Assembly (NCBI GenBank): GCA_947167995.1
Contig: CAMVKS010000030.1
Location: forward strand, 1 to 33,095
Source of the DNA: an uncultured Prevotellaceae bacterium
Lineage (GTDB): Bacteria; Bacteroidota; Bacteroidia; Bacteroidales; Muribaculaceae
Direction of reading: 5' to 3'
DNA: 33,095 bases
Shown here: positions 14,175 through 25,350 of the stretch, piece after piece
Layout: each line of letters begins with the position of its first letter
Position numbering within the stretch: the stretch's first letter is position 1
Notes under the pieces: generated by a model
Databases searched by the model: none
What the model was told of the DNA's origin: nothing
Seen by the model: only the letters and a program-made list of their open reading frames with translations
Translations under genes and position numbers: made by a program

Positions 14175-15302
14175 CTAAGCCAAATTACGAAGCCACATCG
14201 CGAAGAAATGGTCATAGATGAAGTAACCGCTGGAGTTGCGCAAGACTATTTGGTTCGCTTCCAATTTCTCGAGTGACGTTTGCACACTGCTGGGCGACGG
14301 CAGCCTGTAGCGTGCAATGAAATCCTGCGATAGAGGCTTTGCCACCTTCTGTTCACGAGCGATAGCCACAGCGACTGCCGCTTGATTAACTGTCATGGCA
14401 TTGTAATAGTTTTGGAAAACAGGAGACTGTTCTTCAACGAGTTCTCTCATCACTTGATCAATCAACTTGTGAGTAATAGGTTTCTCTACTTCTTGATAAA
14501 CTCTGTTGAGCACTACGTGCACATACCATGTGACACCATGCATAGTTTCATATAATTGGTGAAACAATTTTGTTGAAATCTCACGGTTTTGCACTTTAAA
14601 GAAATCGTTGGCAAATTTTCGATATTTTGACTCGTCAAGTGGTCCCAGGTGTATCATTTGAGTGCTCTGGAAGAATGGGCGGTTCACCGACGAGAACATC
14701 TGCTCAAGTACATGGTGCTGACTACCGGCAAAAATAAAATACACGTTGGGCAAGAACTGGATATAAGAGCGAATAAGCGCCTCAATACCTGTGTCACTGT
14801 ATTGCAGTATCTGCTGAAATTCATCTATGGCTACATAGCAACGGACTCCCGACTGATGCATATATTCAAAAATCTGCTTCAACGTGTTGCGCTCTTCATT
14901 GGGTGCAATGTCGAGGCTGACTGTAGGAGTTCCTGTTATTTCATCATAGGTCACAGTGGGACGGAAACGACCAAAGAACTGCGAAACCTTGCGCATGGCA
15001 GTTTGCGAGGGGCTATCAAGTTTTCCCAATATAGCTCGTGCCATCGCTTGAACCATCTGCTGCAGGTTTTTAGTGGGAAAGATATCTACATAGAAACAGC
15101 GCACATCGGGTTGCGTCTGATCAATCTGGTTAAACACATGATGTATCAAACCTGTCTTGCCCATGCGACGAGGAGCAACAAGCGTGATGTTGCGTTCATT
15201 GTGCAGAGCTGTAATGATAGACTTTGTCTCTTGCTCACGGTCGCAAAAGTATTCAGGGCCCTTATAGCCATAAGTAACAAATGGATTATTCAGTGCTTTC
15301 AT
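14175..15302 (-). CDS. AAA ATPase of the archaeal-type ATPase_2 family
   Basis: A 375-residue P-loop protein. Walker A is APRRMGKT (43-50), with alanine where most P-loops have the first glycine. Walker B is CYVAIDEF, and a sensor-like segment is IFAGSQHHVLEQMF. The C-terminal third resembles a winged helix (SQDFIARYRLPSPSSVQTSL, then LEANQIVLRN and YFIYDHFFAMWLR). Bacteroidales genomes carry many such ATPases as single genes, often variable between strains and of unsettled function. It converges on the SGNH-like gene with a 10-bp gap and no visible terminator between them. A 19-bp imperfect palindrome (15329-15347) lies just upstream of its start. Confidence 0.82.
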   Translation of the reverse strand: MKALNNPFVTYGYKGPEYFCDREQETKSIITALHNERNITLVAPRRMGKTGLIHHVFNQIDQTQPDVRCFYVDIFPTKNLQQMVQAMARAILGKLDSPSQTAMRKVSQFFGRFRPTVTYDEITGTPTVSLDIAPNEERNTLKQIFEYMHQSGVRCYVAIDEFQQILQYSDTGIEALIRSYIQFLPNVYFIFAGSQHHVLEQMFSSVNRPFFQSTQMIHLGPLDESKYRKFANDFFKVQNREISTKLFHQLYETMHGVTWYVHVVLNRVYQEVEKPITHKLIDQVMRELVEEQSPVFQNYYNAMTVNQAAVAVAIAREQKVAKPLSQDFIARYRLPSPSSVQTSLEKLEANQIVLRNSSGYFIYDHFFAMWLRNLA

Positions 15303-15328
15303 ATCAATATTTTCATTACATAAAATCT

Positions 15329-15347
15329 GTTGCGGAATTTCCGTAAC
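15329..15347. promoter_or_regulatory. 19-bp imperfect palindrome upstream of the ATPase gene
   Basis: GTTGCGGAATTTCCGTAAC is symmetric except for one position in each arm. It lies 27 bases upstream of the ATPase ATG. A second palindrome, ATTACGTAAT, is at 15352-15361. Either could be an operator; no regulator can be named. Confidence 0.4.
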
Positions 15348-15430
15348 GCAAATTACGTAATAATTTTTGAATTGAACAAATTGTCACACAGATTTTTTTG
15401 GAATTTTCTCCTTAAAAATTAATCCTTCGT

Positions 15431-15450
15431 GCAAAAATCATTATTTTTGC
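15431..15450 (+). promoter_or_regulatory. Promoter with overlapping inverted repeat
   Basis: GCAAAAAT-CATT-ATTTTTGC is a perfect 8-bp inverted repeat whose right arm covers the -7 element TATTTTTG (15442-15449). A dimeric regulator bound there would block transcription. The ATG at 15481 is preceded by AGAGGAATTCAC, one of the few Shine-Dalgarno-like leaders in the window. Confidence 0.5.
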
Positions 15451-15480
15451 CACCAGATAGAACATAAAAGAGGAATTCAC

Positions 15481-16248
15481 ATGAAATATTATTATCCATT
15501 TGGAGAGGTTGTTCATCCATTAGTGCAGACAGACAGAAGTCCCAAGCAGTTTTTTGTGCTTGGGGTGTATGCCAGCGCTGTTCATGCAAGGTGGCTGAAA
15601 GGCAATAAGGTTGTGAGTGCGGCTATTGCGGTAGCGAGCGAACCACGCATTTTCTGGGACGGCAACCCTGAAGAAGCTGCCGAGATTATTAGCAAGATTC
15701 ACATTCCTGAAGAAATGGGAACACTCGAACCTGCAGGGAATCATCTTAATGGTCCCTCGGCAAAAGTCTTAGACAATAATATTCTTGCCCCATTAGGATT
15801 CACACGTGACGATGCTTGGCTATGTGATCTCCTACCTGAAACAAGGTTGAACCGCAGCCAACAGCATGTCATAAAGGAAAAATACCGATCGGAAGCCAAA
15901 AAATATGGACTTAATGATGTGAACATTCCACCCAGGCCTGCGGTGTTCTGTGACAAGGCCCGCTGTGCCGAGATTGTCACGGAACTTGAAGAATCACAGA
16001 CCACAACATTGATTCTACTTGGAGACATTCCAATTCGCCAGTTTATAAATCAAGTTGCTGATGTTAAGTACAAGACTTTACAGGAATATGTGGAATTGTA
16101 TGGCTATGGAAATTGTTCTCCTGTCACCATTAATGGAAAAACCTACAAAGTGCTACCATTGGCTCATCCTCGACAAATAGGCGCTTTAGGCTACCACAGC
16201 TCTAAATGGCACAAGCTTCATCAAGACTGGGAAAACAGTCTAAAGTAA
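15481..16248 (+). CDS. Uracil-DNA-glycosylase-superfamily-like protein
   Basis: A 255-residue cytoplasmic protein. An N-terminal strand FFVLGVYASAVHARW, the segment DAWLCDLLPETRLN, the strand-turn TTTLILLGDIPIRQF and the C-terminal LPLAHPRQIGALGYHSSKW are spaced like the core motifs of the uracil-DNA glycosylase fold (active-site loop near the start, HP motif near the end). The usual catalytic glycine-rich loop and aspartate/asparagine are not obvious, so enzymatic activity is uncertain. It is a single gene with its own promoter and terminator. An unrelated DUF with the same alpha/beta fold is the main alternative. Confidence 0.5.
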   Translation: MKYYYPFGEVVHPLVQTDRSPKQFFVLGVYASAVHARWLKGNKVVSAAIAVASEPRIFWDGNPEEAAEIISKIHIPEEMGTLEPAGNHLNGPSAKVLDNNILAPLGFTRDDAWLCDLLPETRLNRSQQHVIKEKYRSEAKKYGLNDVNIPPRPAVFCDKARCAEIVTELEESQTTTLILLGDIPIRQFINQVADVKYKTLQEYVELYGYGNCSPVTINGKTYKVLPLAHPRQIGALGYHSSKWHKLHQDWENSLK

Positions 16249-16275
16249 AATGTGATTTGCACATTCACGGTATGT

Positions 16276-16316
16276 AAAAAATGGGCGACCTTCATTTTGA
16301 AGAGCCGCCCAATTTT
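16276..16316. terminator. Bidirectional terminator between convergent genes
   Basis: TGGGCG (16282-16287) pairs with CGCCCA (16306-16311), with an inner CTTC/GAAG helix. A runs precede and T runs follow, so it can serve both the glycosylase-like gene (plus) and the glucan operon (minus). Confidence 0.8.
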
Positions 16317-16338
16317 GTGTAATTTCAAGTTTTAGTAT

Positions 16339-18249
16339 TTAGAACTCGAGCACTAACGTCTGTCGTGGAGTGAGCTTGATGTCGCTCACGAGGCTGACGT
16401 GGTTGCTGGTGGGGATGTCGCGTGCTACCAGTGCGTTGCCTATTATCTCGGCATATCGCTTTACTGGCATTGTAGCGTTCTCGTCGGTTCCGTTGACGAT
16501 GGTCATCACGGTTTTGCCGTTGTATCGACGTGCCACTACATAAACACCGTTATAAGGCAAGAACTGAGTCTGCTTTCCCTTGGTTATCAGATCGTTGCCT
16601 GGTCCCTTGCGCCAGTGAAGCAGGGCACGGAGCCAGTTGAACATATCGTTCTCCTCCTGAGTGCGTCCCTGAGCCGTAAAGGCATTGTGGGCATCGCCTG
16701 GGAAGCCGCCAGGGAAGTCCTTGCGCACGTTGCCGTCGGTGACCTGCTTAGTGCCGTTCATCAGCACCTCGGTGCCGTAGTAAAGCTGCGGAATGCGGTT
16801 GATGGTGAGCAGCAGAGCGAGTGCCTGCTTGAGAGTGAGGTCGTCCTTGCCGTCCTTGAGGAAGCGGTCGGTGTCGTGGTTCTCGATGAAGGCCATCACG
16901 CTGCTTGGGTTGGGATAGAGATAGTCGAAAACCAAGCTGTTATAGACGCGGTTAAAGCCACGCCACTGACCATCGGTACGCTCGATGCGTGCTGAATCCA
17001 TGCATGCATAGAACGAGAAGTCCATCACGGTCTTGAGGTAGCTGTTCTCGCGTGCAATCTTGCTGTCGCGCTGCCAAGCGGCTGTGTAAGGAGGCTGCTC
17101 AAACCAGGTCTCCCCCACTACGTTGAAGTTGGGATATTCCTTGTCGATAGTCTTCATCCAACGCGCCATGGGTCCTGCAAAGGCATAGGGATAGGTGTCC
17201 ATTCGAATGCCGTCGATGCCCACTGTTTCAATCCACCAGATGCTGTTCTGGATGAGGTAGTTCATCACGTGTGGGTTGTTCTGGTTGAGGTCGGGCATGG
17301 TAGAGACGAACCATCCTTCAACAGTCTCTTTCTTGTCAACCTCGCTGGCATAAGGGTCGAGCACTGGAGCAAGCTTGTAGCTCGTCTGCATGAAGCTGGT
17401 GCCTCGCGAATCGCTTGTCCCCTTCGATTCCTGCAGCCACTCATGAGAGTTGAACCAGTCATTGCTGGGCATGTCGGCAACCCAGGGGTGCTCAAAGCCA
17501 CAGTGGTTGAAAATCATGTCCATGACCACCTTGAGGCCCTTGCTGTGAGCTTCGTCAACGAGACGACGGTAGTCGTCGTTGGTGCCGAAACGTGGGTCAA
17601 CGCGGTAGTAATTGGTAGTGGCATAGCCGTGATAGGTATCATTCCAAGGGCTCTCGGGCGAGTCGTTCTCAAGTACCGGAGTAAACCAAAGCGCAGTCAC
17701 GCCCAGGTCGGTGAGATAGTCGAGGTGCTGACGAATTCCCTCCAAGTCGCCGCCATGACGGTAGCTGGGCTTGTTGCGGTCGCACACCTGGCTGCGCATG
17801 CCTGCCACACGGTCATTGGCCGGGTTGCCGTTGGCAAAACGGTCGGGCATGAGCATGTAGAGCACGTCGGCGTTGGTAAATCCCATGCGCTGGTCCCCGC
17901 TCATCTCACGGGCTTTGAGCTCATATTTCACCTCCATGGCGAGTTTCCCGACCTTGAAGTTGAGTGTCATGATACCGGGCTGTGCGCCAGTGGTGTTGAG
18001 ATAAACGAGCAGGTAGTTTGGACTCTCAAGTCGCACAAGGGAGTCGATTTTCACTCCTGCATAGCTGGTAGTGACCTCGGCATCGCGCACGTTCTTGCCA
18101 TAGACCATGAGTTGGAGCGATGGATCTTTCATACCCACGAACCAGTTGGTAGGCTCGATTCGGTCAACCTTAAAATCGGGCGTCATGGGTACAGCCCATG
18201 CGCCGAGGGTTGTGATAGTTGCTATTGCTATTAAAAGTATCTTTTTCAT
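16339..18249 (-). CDS. GH13 neopullulanase/cyclomaltodextrinase (SusA-like)
   Basis: A 636-residue exported enzyme. The signal peptide is residues 1-19 (ending GAWA). A cyclomaltodextrinase N-terminal beta-sandwich (about 24-115) precedes the GH13 barrel (about 125-540) and a C-terminal beta domain. The four GH13 regions are visible: MIFNHCG, GIRMDTY with nucleophile D351, VVGETW with acid/base E380, and FIENHDTD with D459. YHGYATTNYYRVDPRFG is typical of this subfamily. SusA of Bacteroides thetaiotaomicron is a periplasmic neopullulanase of similar size, and hydrolysis of alpha-1,4 bonds in maltodextrins, cyclodextrins or pullulan is expected. It is the last gene of the operon, 57 bp after the pullulanase gene. 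Confidence 0.9.
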   Translation of the reverse strand: MKKILLIAIATITTLGAWAVPMTPDFKVDRIEPTNWFVGMKDPSLQLMVYGKNVRDAEVTTSYAGVKIDSLVRLESPNYLLVYLNTTGAQPGIMTLNFKVGKLAMEVKYELKAREMSGDQRMGFTNADVLYMLMPDRFANGNPANDRVAGMRSQVCDRNKPSYRHGGDLEGIRQHLDYLTDLGVTALWFTPVLENDSPESPWNDTYHGYATTNYYRVDPRFGTNDDYRRLVDEAHSKGLKVVMDMIFNHCGFEHPWVADMPSNDWFNSHEWLQESKGTSDSRGTSFMQTSYKLAPVLDPYASEVDKKETVEGWFVSTMPDLNQNNPHVMNYLIQNSIWWIETVGIDGIRMDTYPYAFAGPMARWMKTIDKEYPNFNVVGETWFEQPPYTAAWQRDSKIARENSYLKTVMDFSFYACMDSARIERTDGQWRGFNRVYNSLVFDYLYPNPSSVMAFIENHDTDRFLKDGKDDLTLKQALALLLTINRIPQLYYGTEVLMNGTKQVTDGNVRKDFPGGFPGDAHNAFTAQGRTQEENDMFNWLRALLHWRKGPGNDLITKGKQTQFLPYNGVYVVARRYNGKTVMTIVNGTDENATMPVKRYAEIIGNALVARDIPTSNHVSLVSDIKLTPRQTLVLEF

Positions 18250-18306
18250 ATATCAAGAGTAAACGAATTAAAAACTAATAACTGTGAACCATTAATAATG
18301 AACTGC

Positions 18307-20250
18307 TTAATCGTGCATGATGATAGCCGAGCGTGCAGGGACTATAATCTCGTCGGTAGTGATAGTGTAAAGTCCTTGCTCATTTATCACATCGCCGTCG
18401 CCCACGATGGTGTAGGTCGACTTGGGCAGTTTCACCGTGCGTCGCTCATTGTTACCGTTCAGGATTACAATGATATCATTCCATGAGTCGCCAAGCACTT
18501 TGAGGTCTTTGTAACGATAAACCACCAGGCAGTCGCCGCCCGGCAAGAATTCAAGATGCTGAGCGAGGATGTTGCTTTGTGGCATTCCACCCATCTTGAA
18601 AGCGACATGATTCTTTCTCAAGGCAATGAGGTTCTTGTAGTACTCAAAGACTTGTGGATAGCGGTTCAGGTTGTTCCAGTCGAGGTGGTTGATGCTGTCG
18701 GGGCTCTCATAGCTGTTGTGTACACCCTTCTTGTCGCGCAACATCTCCTCTCCGCTGAGCATAAAGGGAATGCCTTGTGAAGTGAAGACCGCTGTCTGCG
18801 CCATGAGGTCGAGCTTGATGAGGTCTTTCGTGGTGAGGTTAGGAATGCTTGCCCTGAGTCGGTCAACGAGGCACATATCGTCGTGGCAGCTCACGTAGGC
18901 AATCATTTGATTGGGATTGTTGGCAAACGGTTCCTTGCTGTAATTCACCTTGCTGTAATCGATCTGCGGATGCAACGAAGCTCCTGCGATACCAAATTTG
19001 ATGCTTTCCTCATAGCCAGGCACACCACCCAAGAATGCTGCTTTGTCATCACCGTCCCATGGTCCACGAAGCGCATCTCTGAGGTCGTCGCTGAAAGCGG
19101 CAATGCCCGGCATCTGCTTCATGTTGGCTTTCATGCCGAGTCTCTCGTTGGGTATAGCGCATCCGCCTGCACTCCATCCCTCGCCATATATCAAGCTCTG
19201 TGGAAATTGCTCATGCACCATGTCGGCAATAGCATTCATGGTCTCGATGTCGTGCACTCCCATGAGGTCGAAGCGGAATCCATCGATACCATATTCGTCC
19301 ATCCAATACTTCACACTTGCGAGCATGTAGGCACGCATTATCTCCTGATCGCTTGCTGTCTCGTTGCCACATCCACTGCCATTGCTCCAAGAGCCATCGG
19401 GGTTCTTGCGGTAGAAGGCATCGGGGCAGGTGCGCTGGAAATTGCCGTCGTCGATGCTGTAGGTGTGATTATAAACAACGTCGAGCACCACCTGAATGCC
19501 GGCATTGTGCAAAGCCTGCACCATCATTTTAAACTCACGGATTCGTGTAGCAGGGTCGTAGGGATTGGTTGAGTATCCACCCTCGGGAACGTTGTAGTTG
19601 AGCGGGTCATAACCCCAGTTGTAACGATTCTGCTCCAGGTGCTCCTCGTCGATAGACGCATAGTCGTAGGAAGGCAAGATGTGAATGGTGTTCACACCCA
19701 AAGTCTTGAGATATTCAATGGCTTTGGGCTCGGTGAGAGCGAGGAACTTGCCCTTGTATTGCAATCCGCTTGAAGGGTCGATAGAGAAATCACGATGATG
19801 CATCTCATAGATGATGTGGTCGCCCAACGCTATCAAGGGAGAACGTCGCCCTATGTCCCATCCTTCGGGATTGGTCTCGGCCATATCGATGATGGCGCCA
19901 CGACGGCCGTTCACACCCACCGCCTTGGCAAAGATGCCAGGGTTCTCGCCCGCAAAGACACCGTTGTATTTCACATCGAAGGTATAGAAGCGTCCCTTGA
20001 GATCGCCCTTGACAGTGGCGTGCCACTCGCCGGCGATTTTCTTGTCACGTTTCATGTTGACCTTCTTTATCATATTGCCATCCTTGCCTGCATCGTAGAT
20101 GCGCAGCACCACTTCTTGAGCGTCATCGTTGGTGTTGAGCAAGAATTGGGTGGCCTTGGGGGTATAGGTCATCTCGTTGAAGTTATAGTCGCGAGCACCT
20201 GCTGTAGCCATAGTCAATGCGATGATTGCTGTTAATAGTATTTTTTTCAT
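18307..20250 (-). CDS. pulA: Type I pullulanase (GH13)
   Basis: A 647-residue exported debranching enzyme. The signal peptide is residues 1-19 (ending TAGA). A CBM48-like N-terminal domain (about 30-115) precedes the catalytic barrel. The type I pullulanase signature YNWGYDP is at 210-216. GH13 regions are DVVYNHTY, GFRFDLMG with nucleophile D328, IYGEGWS with acid/base E357, and VSCHDDMCL with D457. It cleaves alpha-1,6 branches of pullulan and amylopectin-derived limit dextrins. It has no transmembrane anchor or lipobox, so it is likely periplasmic. The gene is 22 bp downstream of the GH97 gene. Confidence 0.92.
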   Translation of the reverse strand: MKKILLTAIIALTMATAGARDYNFNEMTYTPKATQFLLNTNDDAQEVVLRIYDAGKDGNMIKKVNMKRDKKIAGEWHATVKGDLKGRFYTFDVKYNGVFAGENPGIFAKAVGVNGRRGAIIDMAETNPEGWDIGRRSPLIALGDHIIYEMHHRDFSIDPSSGLQYKGKFLALTEPKAIEYLKTLGVNTIHILPSYDYASIDEEHLEQNRYNWGYDPLNYNVPEGGYSTNPYDPATRIREFKMMVQALHNAGIQVVLDVVYNHTYSIDDGNFQRTCPDAFYRKNPDGSWSNGSGCGNETASDQEIMRAYMLASVKYWMDEYGIDGFRFDLMGVHDIETMNAIADMVHEQFPQSLIYGEGWSAGGCAIPNERLGMKANMKQMPGIAAFSDDLRDALRGPWDGDDKAAFLGGVPGYEESIKFGIAGASLHPQIDYSKVNYSKEPFANNPNQMIAYVSCHDDMCLVDRLRASIPNLTTKDLIKLDLMAQTAVFTSQGIPFMLSGEEMLRDKKGVHNSYESPDSINHLDWNNLNRYPQVFEYYKNLIALRKNHVAFKMGGMPQSNILAQHLEFLPGGDCLVVYRYKDLKVLGDSWNDIIVILNGNNERRTVKLPKSTYTIVGDGDVINEQGLYTITTDEIIVPARSAIIMHD

Positions 20251-20272
20251 ATCAAAAATCTTTTATCTTCCT

Positions 20273-22495
<2,223 letters not shown>

Positions 22496-22502
22496 TTAAA
22501 TT

Positions 22503-22547
22503 AGAGGTTCTAGATTTTCTAAAATTCCTAGAATGTCTAGAACCTCT
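22503..22547 (-). promoter_or_regulatory. Intercistronic hairpin between malQ and the GH97 gene
   Basis: AGAGGTTCTAGA (22503-22514) and TCTAGAACCTCT (22536-22547) form a perfect 12-bp stem; TTCTA/TAGAA inside can extend it. It sits between the malQ stop and the next start. On the minus strand an A-rich, not T-rich, sequence follows, so it suits mRNA processing or differential stability better than termination. Confidence 0.6.
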
Positions 22548-22558
22548 TGGTTAAAATT

Positions 22559-25240
22559 TTAACGGTTGCTTTGAGCGATGAGCTGCTTTACCTTAGCGTT
22601 GAACTCGCTATTGTCCATCAGGTCCTCGATAGTCATGTGCATGCGATAACGCCAGTAGTGGCGCGGGTTGGCAGGCACATTGATGCGCTCGGCATCGGCA
22701 TCGGGCAAGCGAAGTTCCTCGTCAATCGACAACCAGTCTTGCAGACTTATCAAGCAGAGCATCGACGGGCTGTAGAGGTGCTGAGCCACTATGTCACGAG
22801 CAAGCCATCCTGGCAGTGGATGAGGAGCAGGTCCCGATTTCCACATCACTTCGTTGTAGTACTCCTGCGAGAGCTGCCAATCCTCGTCCCACCATTGGCG
22901 CAGAGTGCTCATGTCGTGTGTGCTGATAGTGCTCACCGAGCGGTAAGGATTGCTCTGGAGGTTGCCAAACTTGAGAGTGTTGTCCTTGGGCATAGACTGG
23001 ATTTCGAGGCTCAGAATCTTGAGCTCGTTCATCACCCAGGGCACGCAGTCGGGCACCATGCCAAGGTCCTCGGCACACACGAGCATGCGTGTTGCCTGAA
23101 CCAGACGTGGCAACTTCTTCATCGCCTCGTGATACCAGAAGCGGTTGTTGCGACGATAGTAGTAGTCGTTATAGAGGCGGTTGAAGGCGTCCTTGTCGCT
23201 ATCCCACAAAGCCTCATAGATGAGTGCCAGCTGTGCAGTGATGCGTGGATGGAACTTGTTGGGGTCCTTGCGGTCGCGCACAAAGAGCACATTGTTGATG
23301 AGCGAGAACAATCCATCGCGCACCCACTTGTCGTCGTCGGTGGTCTTGCCGGCAAATGCTGCTTCAACCTTGCGCTGAGTGTCATACTCGGGACGCATCA
23401 CCCAAATGTCGTCGTGAGAGTGCTGCAAGAAGGTGTCGCGCACGCGCTGAGCGTGAGGACCAAAGACGCGGTCGATAATCCAGTCGGAGATGAATGGCTT
23501 GGTGAAGAAATCTTCCTGCCAGTGCAGTCCGTAGCCCTCAACTTCCTCGCGAGTCATGCCAAGGGCTGGTGAGAACTGGCCCAGAAGACCTTGAACCGAG
23601 CTGATGGGAATCTCCCAGATGCGGAAGAAACCGAGTACGTGGTCTATGCGATAGGCGTCGAAATACTCGCTCATGTTCTGGAAGCGACGCACCCACCACT
23701 GGCAGCCGTCTTTGAGCATCTCGTCCCAGTTGTAGGTGGGGAATCCCCAGTTCTGACCGTCGGCGCTGAAGGCATCGGGTGGAGCACCCGCCTGGCCGTT
23801 CATGTTGAAGTAGTTGGGCTCTACCCATGCATCGCAACCGTTGGGGCTGATGCCAATGGGGATGTCGCCCTTCAATATCACGTGCTTGCTGCGTGCATAC
23901 TCATGAGCAGCTTTCATCTGCTTGCTGAGCTCAAACTGGACAAACATCCAGAAAGCAGCCTCCTTACCCATTGTGGTGGTAGCGTCCTCCACGCTCTTCT
24001 TGAGCGAGGGAGTGAACTGGCGATGGTTGGGCCACTCTTTGAAATTGGCAGTGCCGAACTTGTCGCGCAGCACACAGAATGCAGCGTAAGGCACAAGCCA
24101 ACGCTTATTGGCTGCATAGAATTTCTTGTAATCATTACCCTTGACAATCTTCTCGCCATCCTGAGCCCACACGTCGCGCAGATAGCTCAACTTGAGCTTA
24201 TTGACACGCTCATAGTCAACTTGTGCCAGCTTGTTGAGCTCCTTGCCCTGAGCCAGGTAGTTCTTCATCTTCTCCACATCTTTTAGAGCTGGGAGCTGAC
24301 GCAGGTCAACATACATGGGGTGCAGGGCGTAGATCGAGATGCTGTTGTAGGGGTAGCTGTCGGTCCACGTTTTGGTGATGGTGGTGTCGTTGATGGGCAG
24401 CACCTGCAGGGCGCGCTGGCCGGTGCGCTCCATCCAGTCGATCATCTTCTTGAGGTCGCCAAAGTCGCCCACACCACAGCTCTGCTGGCTGCGCAGCGAG
24501 AAGATGGGAATTACAGTACCCGCGATGCGCCATGCAGGCAGTGGGAATGTGGCCTGAGGAAGCTCATAGCACACCACCTCGCCTGTGGCCAGATCGGGAA
24601 GCTCTATGCTTCGATTGTCGCACTCTTCCCAGCAGATGCCACCCTTGTCGTCGATAGCAACAAATTTAAAGACGATGGTGTTGCCAGCTAATTTTGAGGT
24701 ATTGAGCTTGATGGCCCACTGGTTATGGGTCACCTCGGTCATCTCCAAGCCTCGCTTGGCACTCCAGTCGCCCAGGGCAGGCCCCTCACCGCACAGCACC
24801 AAGTGCTGGTTGCTTGCCAGCTGTGGAGCACGCACATTGATAATGGCAGTCTTGCCATATCCTGTGCTTGCCAGCTTACGCTCTGGGCGCTCGGCAAGGC
24901 AATCGGTGAATGCACTGCTGTAGAGGTAGCTGTCCTCGGGCAGGTCGAGCCAGTGGTCATAGATAGTGTAGCGCTTGGCTTTGGCGCAGGAGAAGATGAG
25001 GCGGTGAGGCACCGTCTGCCACTCATGTCGCACTTCCTCATCGCCACGGTTCACTGTGTAGTAGTAATCGATGTGACGGCCGCTCACTCCCGGATAGGAC
25101 ACCTCGCAGGTCCATCGGCGACCGTCGGTTGTGGTCATCTTGTGAGCACTGTCAAGGAAGTCGAGCTTGCTGTCATCAATGTGCAGCACTATCTCCTCGC
25201 CAAAGATAGTCTGGTAATCAAGATTGAAAATAAGTTTCAT
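22559..25240 (-). CDS. malQ: 4-alpha-glucanotransferase with tandem CBM20 (GH77)
   Basis: An 893-residue cytoplasmic enzyme with no signal peptide. Two N-terminal starch-binding CBM20 domains (about 1-110 and 130-225; the second contains HLVLCGEGPALGDWS) precede a GH77 barrel (about 245-890). Catalytic residues are nucleophile D533 in AYRIDHVLGF, acid/base E724 in CAEDLGMVP and D776 in STHDMSTLRQW. This long CBM20-bearing form (DPE2-type) is usual in Bacteroidetes and transfers maltosyl or maltodextrin units between glucans. It leads the operon, so it is the gene closest to the LacI-type operator at 25339-25350. It would disproportionate imported maltodextrins inside the cell after the exported enzymes have cut them. 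Confidence 0.95.
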   Translation of the reverse strand: MKLIFNLDYQTIFGEEIVLHIDDSKLDFLDSAHKMTTTDGRRWTCEVSYPGVSGRHIDYYYTVNRGDEEVRHEWQTVPHRLIFSCAKAKRYTIYDHWLDLPEDSYLYSSAFTDCLAERPERKLASTGYGKTAIINVRAPQLASNQHLVLCGEGPALGDWSAKRGLEMTEVTHNQWAIKLNTSKLAGNTIVFKFVAIDDKGGICWEECDNRSIELPDLATGEVVCYELPQATFPLPAWRIAGTVIPIFSLRSQQSCGVGDFGDLKKMIDWMERTGQRALQVLPINDTTITKTWTDSYPYNSISIYALHPMYVDLRQLPALKDVEKMKNYLAQGKELNKLAQVDYERVNKLKLSYLRDVWAQDGEKIVKGNDYKKFYAANKRWLVPYAAFCVLRDKFGTANFKEWPNHRQFTPSLKKSVEDATTTMGKEAAFWMFVQFELSKQMKAAHEYARSKHVILKGDIPIGISPNGCDAWVEPNYFNMNGQAGAPPDAFSADGQNWGFPTYNWDEMLKDGCQWWVRRFQNMSEYFDAYRIDHVLGFFRIWEIPISSVQGLLGQFSPALGMTREEVEGYGLHWQEDFFTKPFISDWIIDRVFGPHAQRVRDTFLQHSHDDIWVMRPEYDTQRKVEAAFAGKTTDDDKWVRDGLFSLINNVLFVRDRKDPNKFHPRITAQLALIYEALWDSDKDAFNRLYNDYYYRRNNRFWYHEAMKKLPRLVQATRMLVCAEDLGMVPDCVPWVMNELKILSLEIQSMPKDNTLKFGNLQSNPYRSVSTISTHDMSTLRQWWDEDWQLSQEYYNEVMWKSGPAPHPLPGWLARDIVAQHLYSPSMLCLISLQDWLSIDEELRLPDADAERINVPANPRHYWRYRMHMTIEDLMDNSEFNAKVKQLIAQSNR

Positions 25241-25338
25241 AATGTATCTATTTTAGTTAATTTTTTCCAGTGAGTAAAATTAGTAATAATCAGACTATAT
25301 ATATCAATTAATTATTATAATAATGTTGTTTTAAATGT

Positions 25339-25350
25339 GAAAACGTTTGC
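25339..25350. promoter_or_regulatory. LacI-family operator upstream of malQ
   Basis: GAAAACGTTTGC fits the LacI/GalR-family operator pattern GnAAnCGnTTnC at every fixed position, including the central CG. It lies 98 bp upstream of the malQ start, in the only long non-coding gap before the glucan operon. A MalR/CcpA-like repressor or activator responding to maltose or glucose is a reasonable guess; no LacI-family gene is in the window. Confidence 0.62.

Noticed and set aside
14175-16248. AAA ATPase plus glycosylase-like protein as an anti-phage pair
   Set aside because: They are transcribed divergently from separate promoters, share no operon with nucleases or other defence genes, and the ATPase family is a common single-gene type in Bacteroidales.
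22547-23572. 341-codon frame opposite malQ
   Set aside because: It is rich in Val, His and Leu, as expected of an antisense shadow, has no domain, and lies over conserved GH77 motifs on the other strand.
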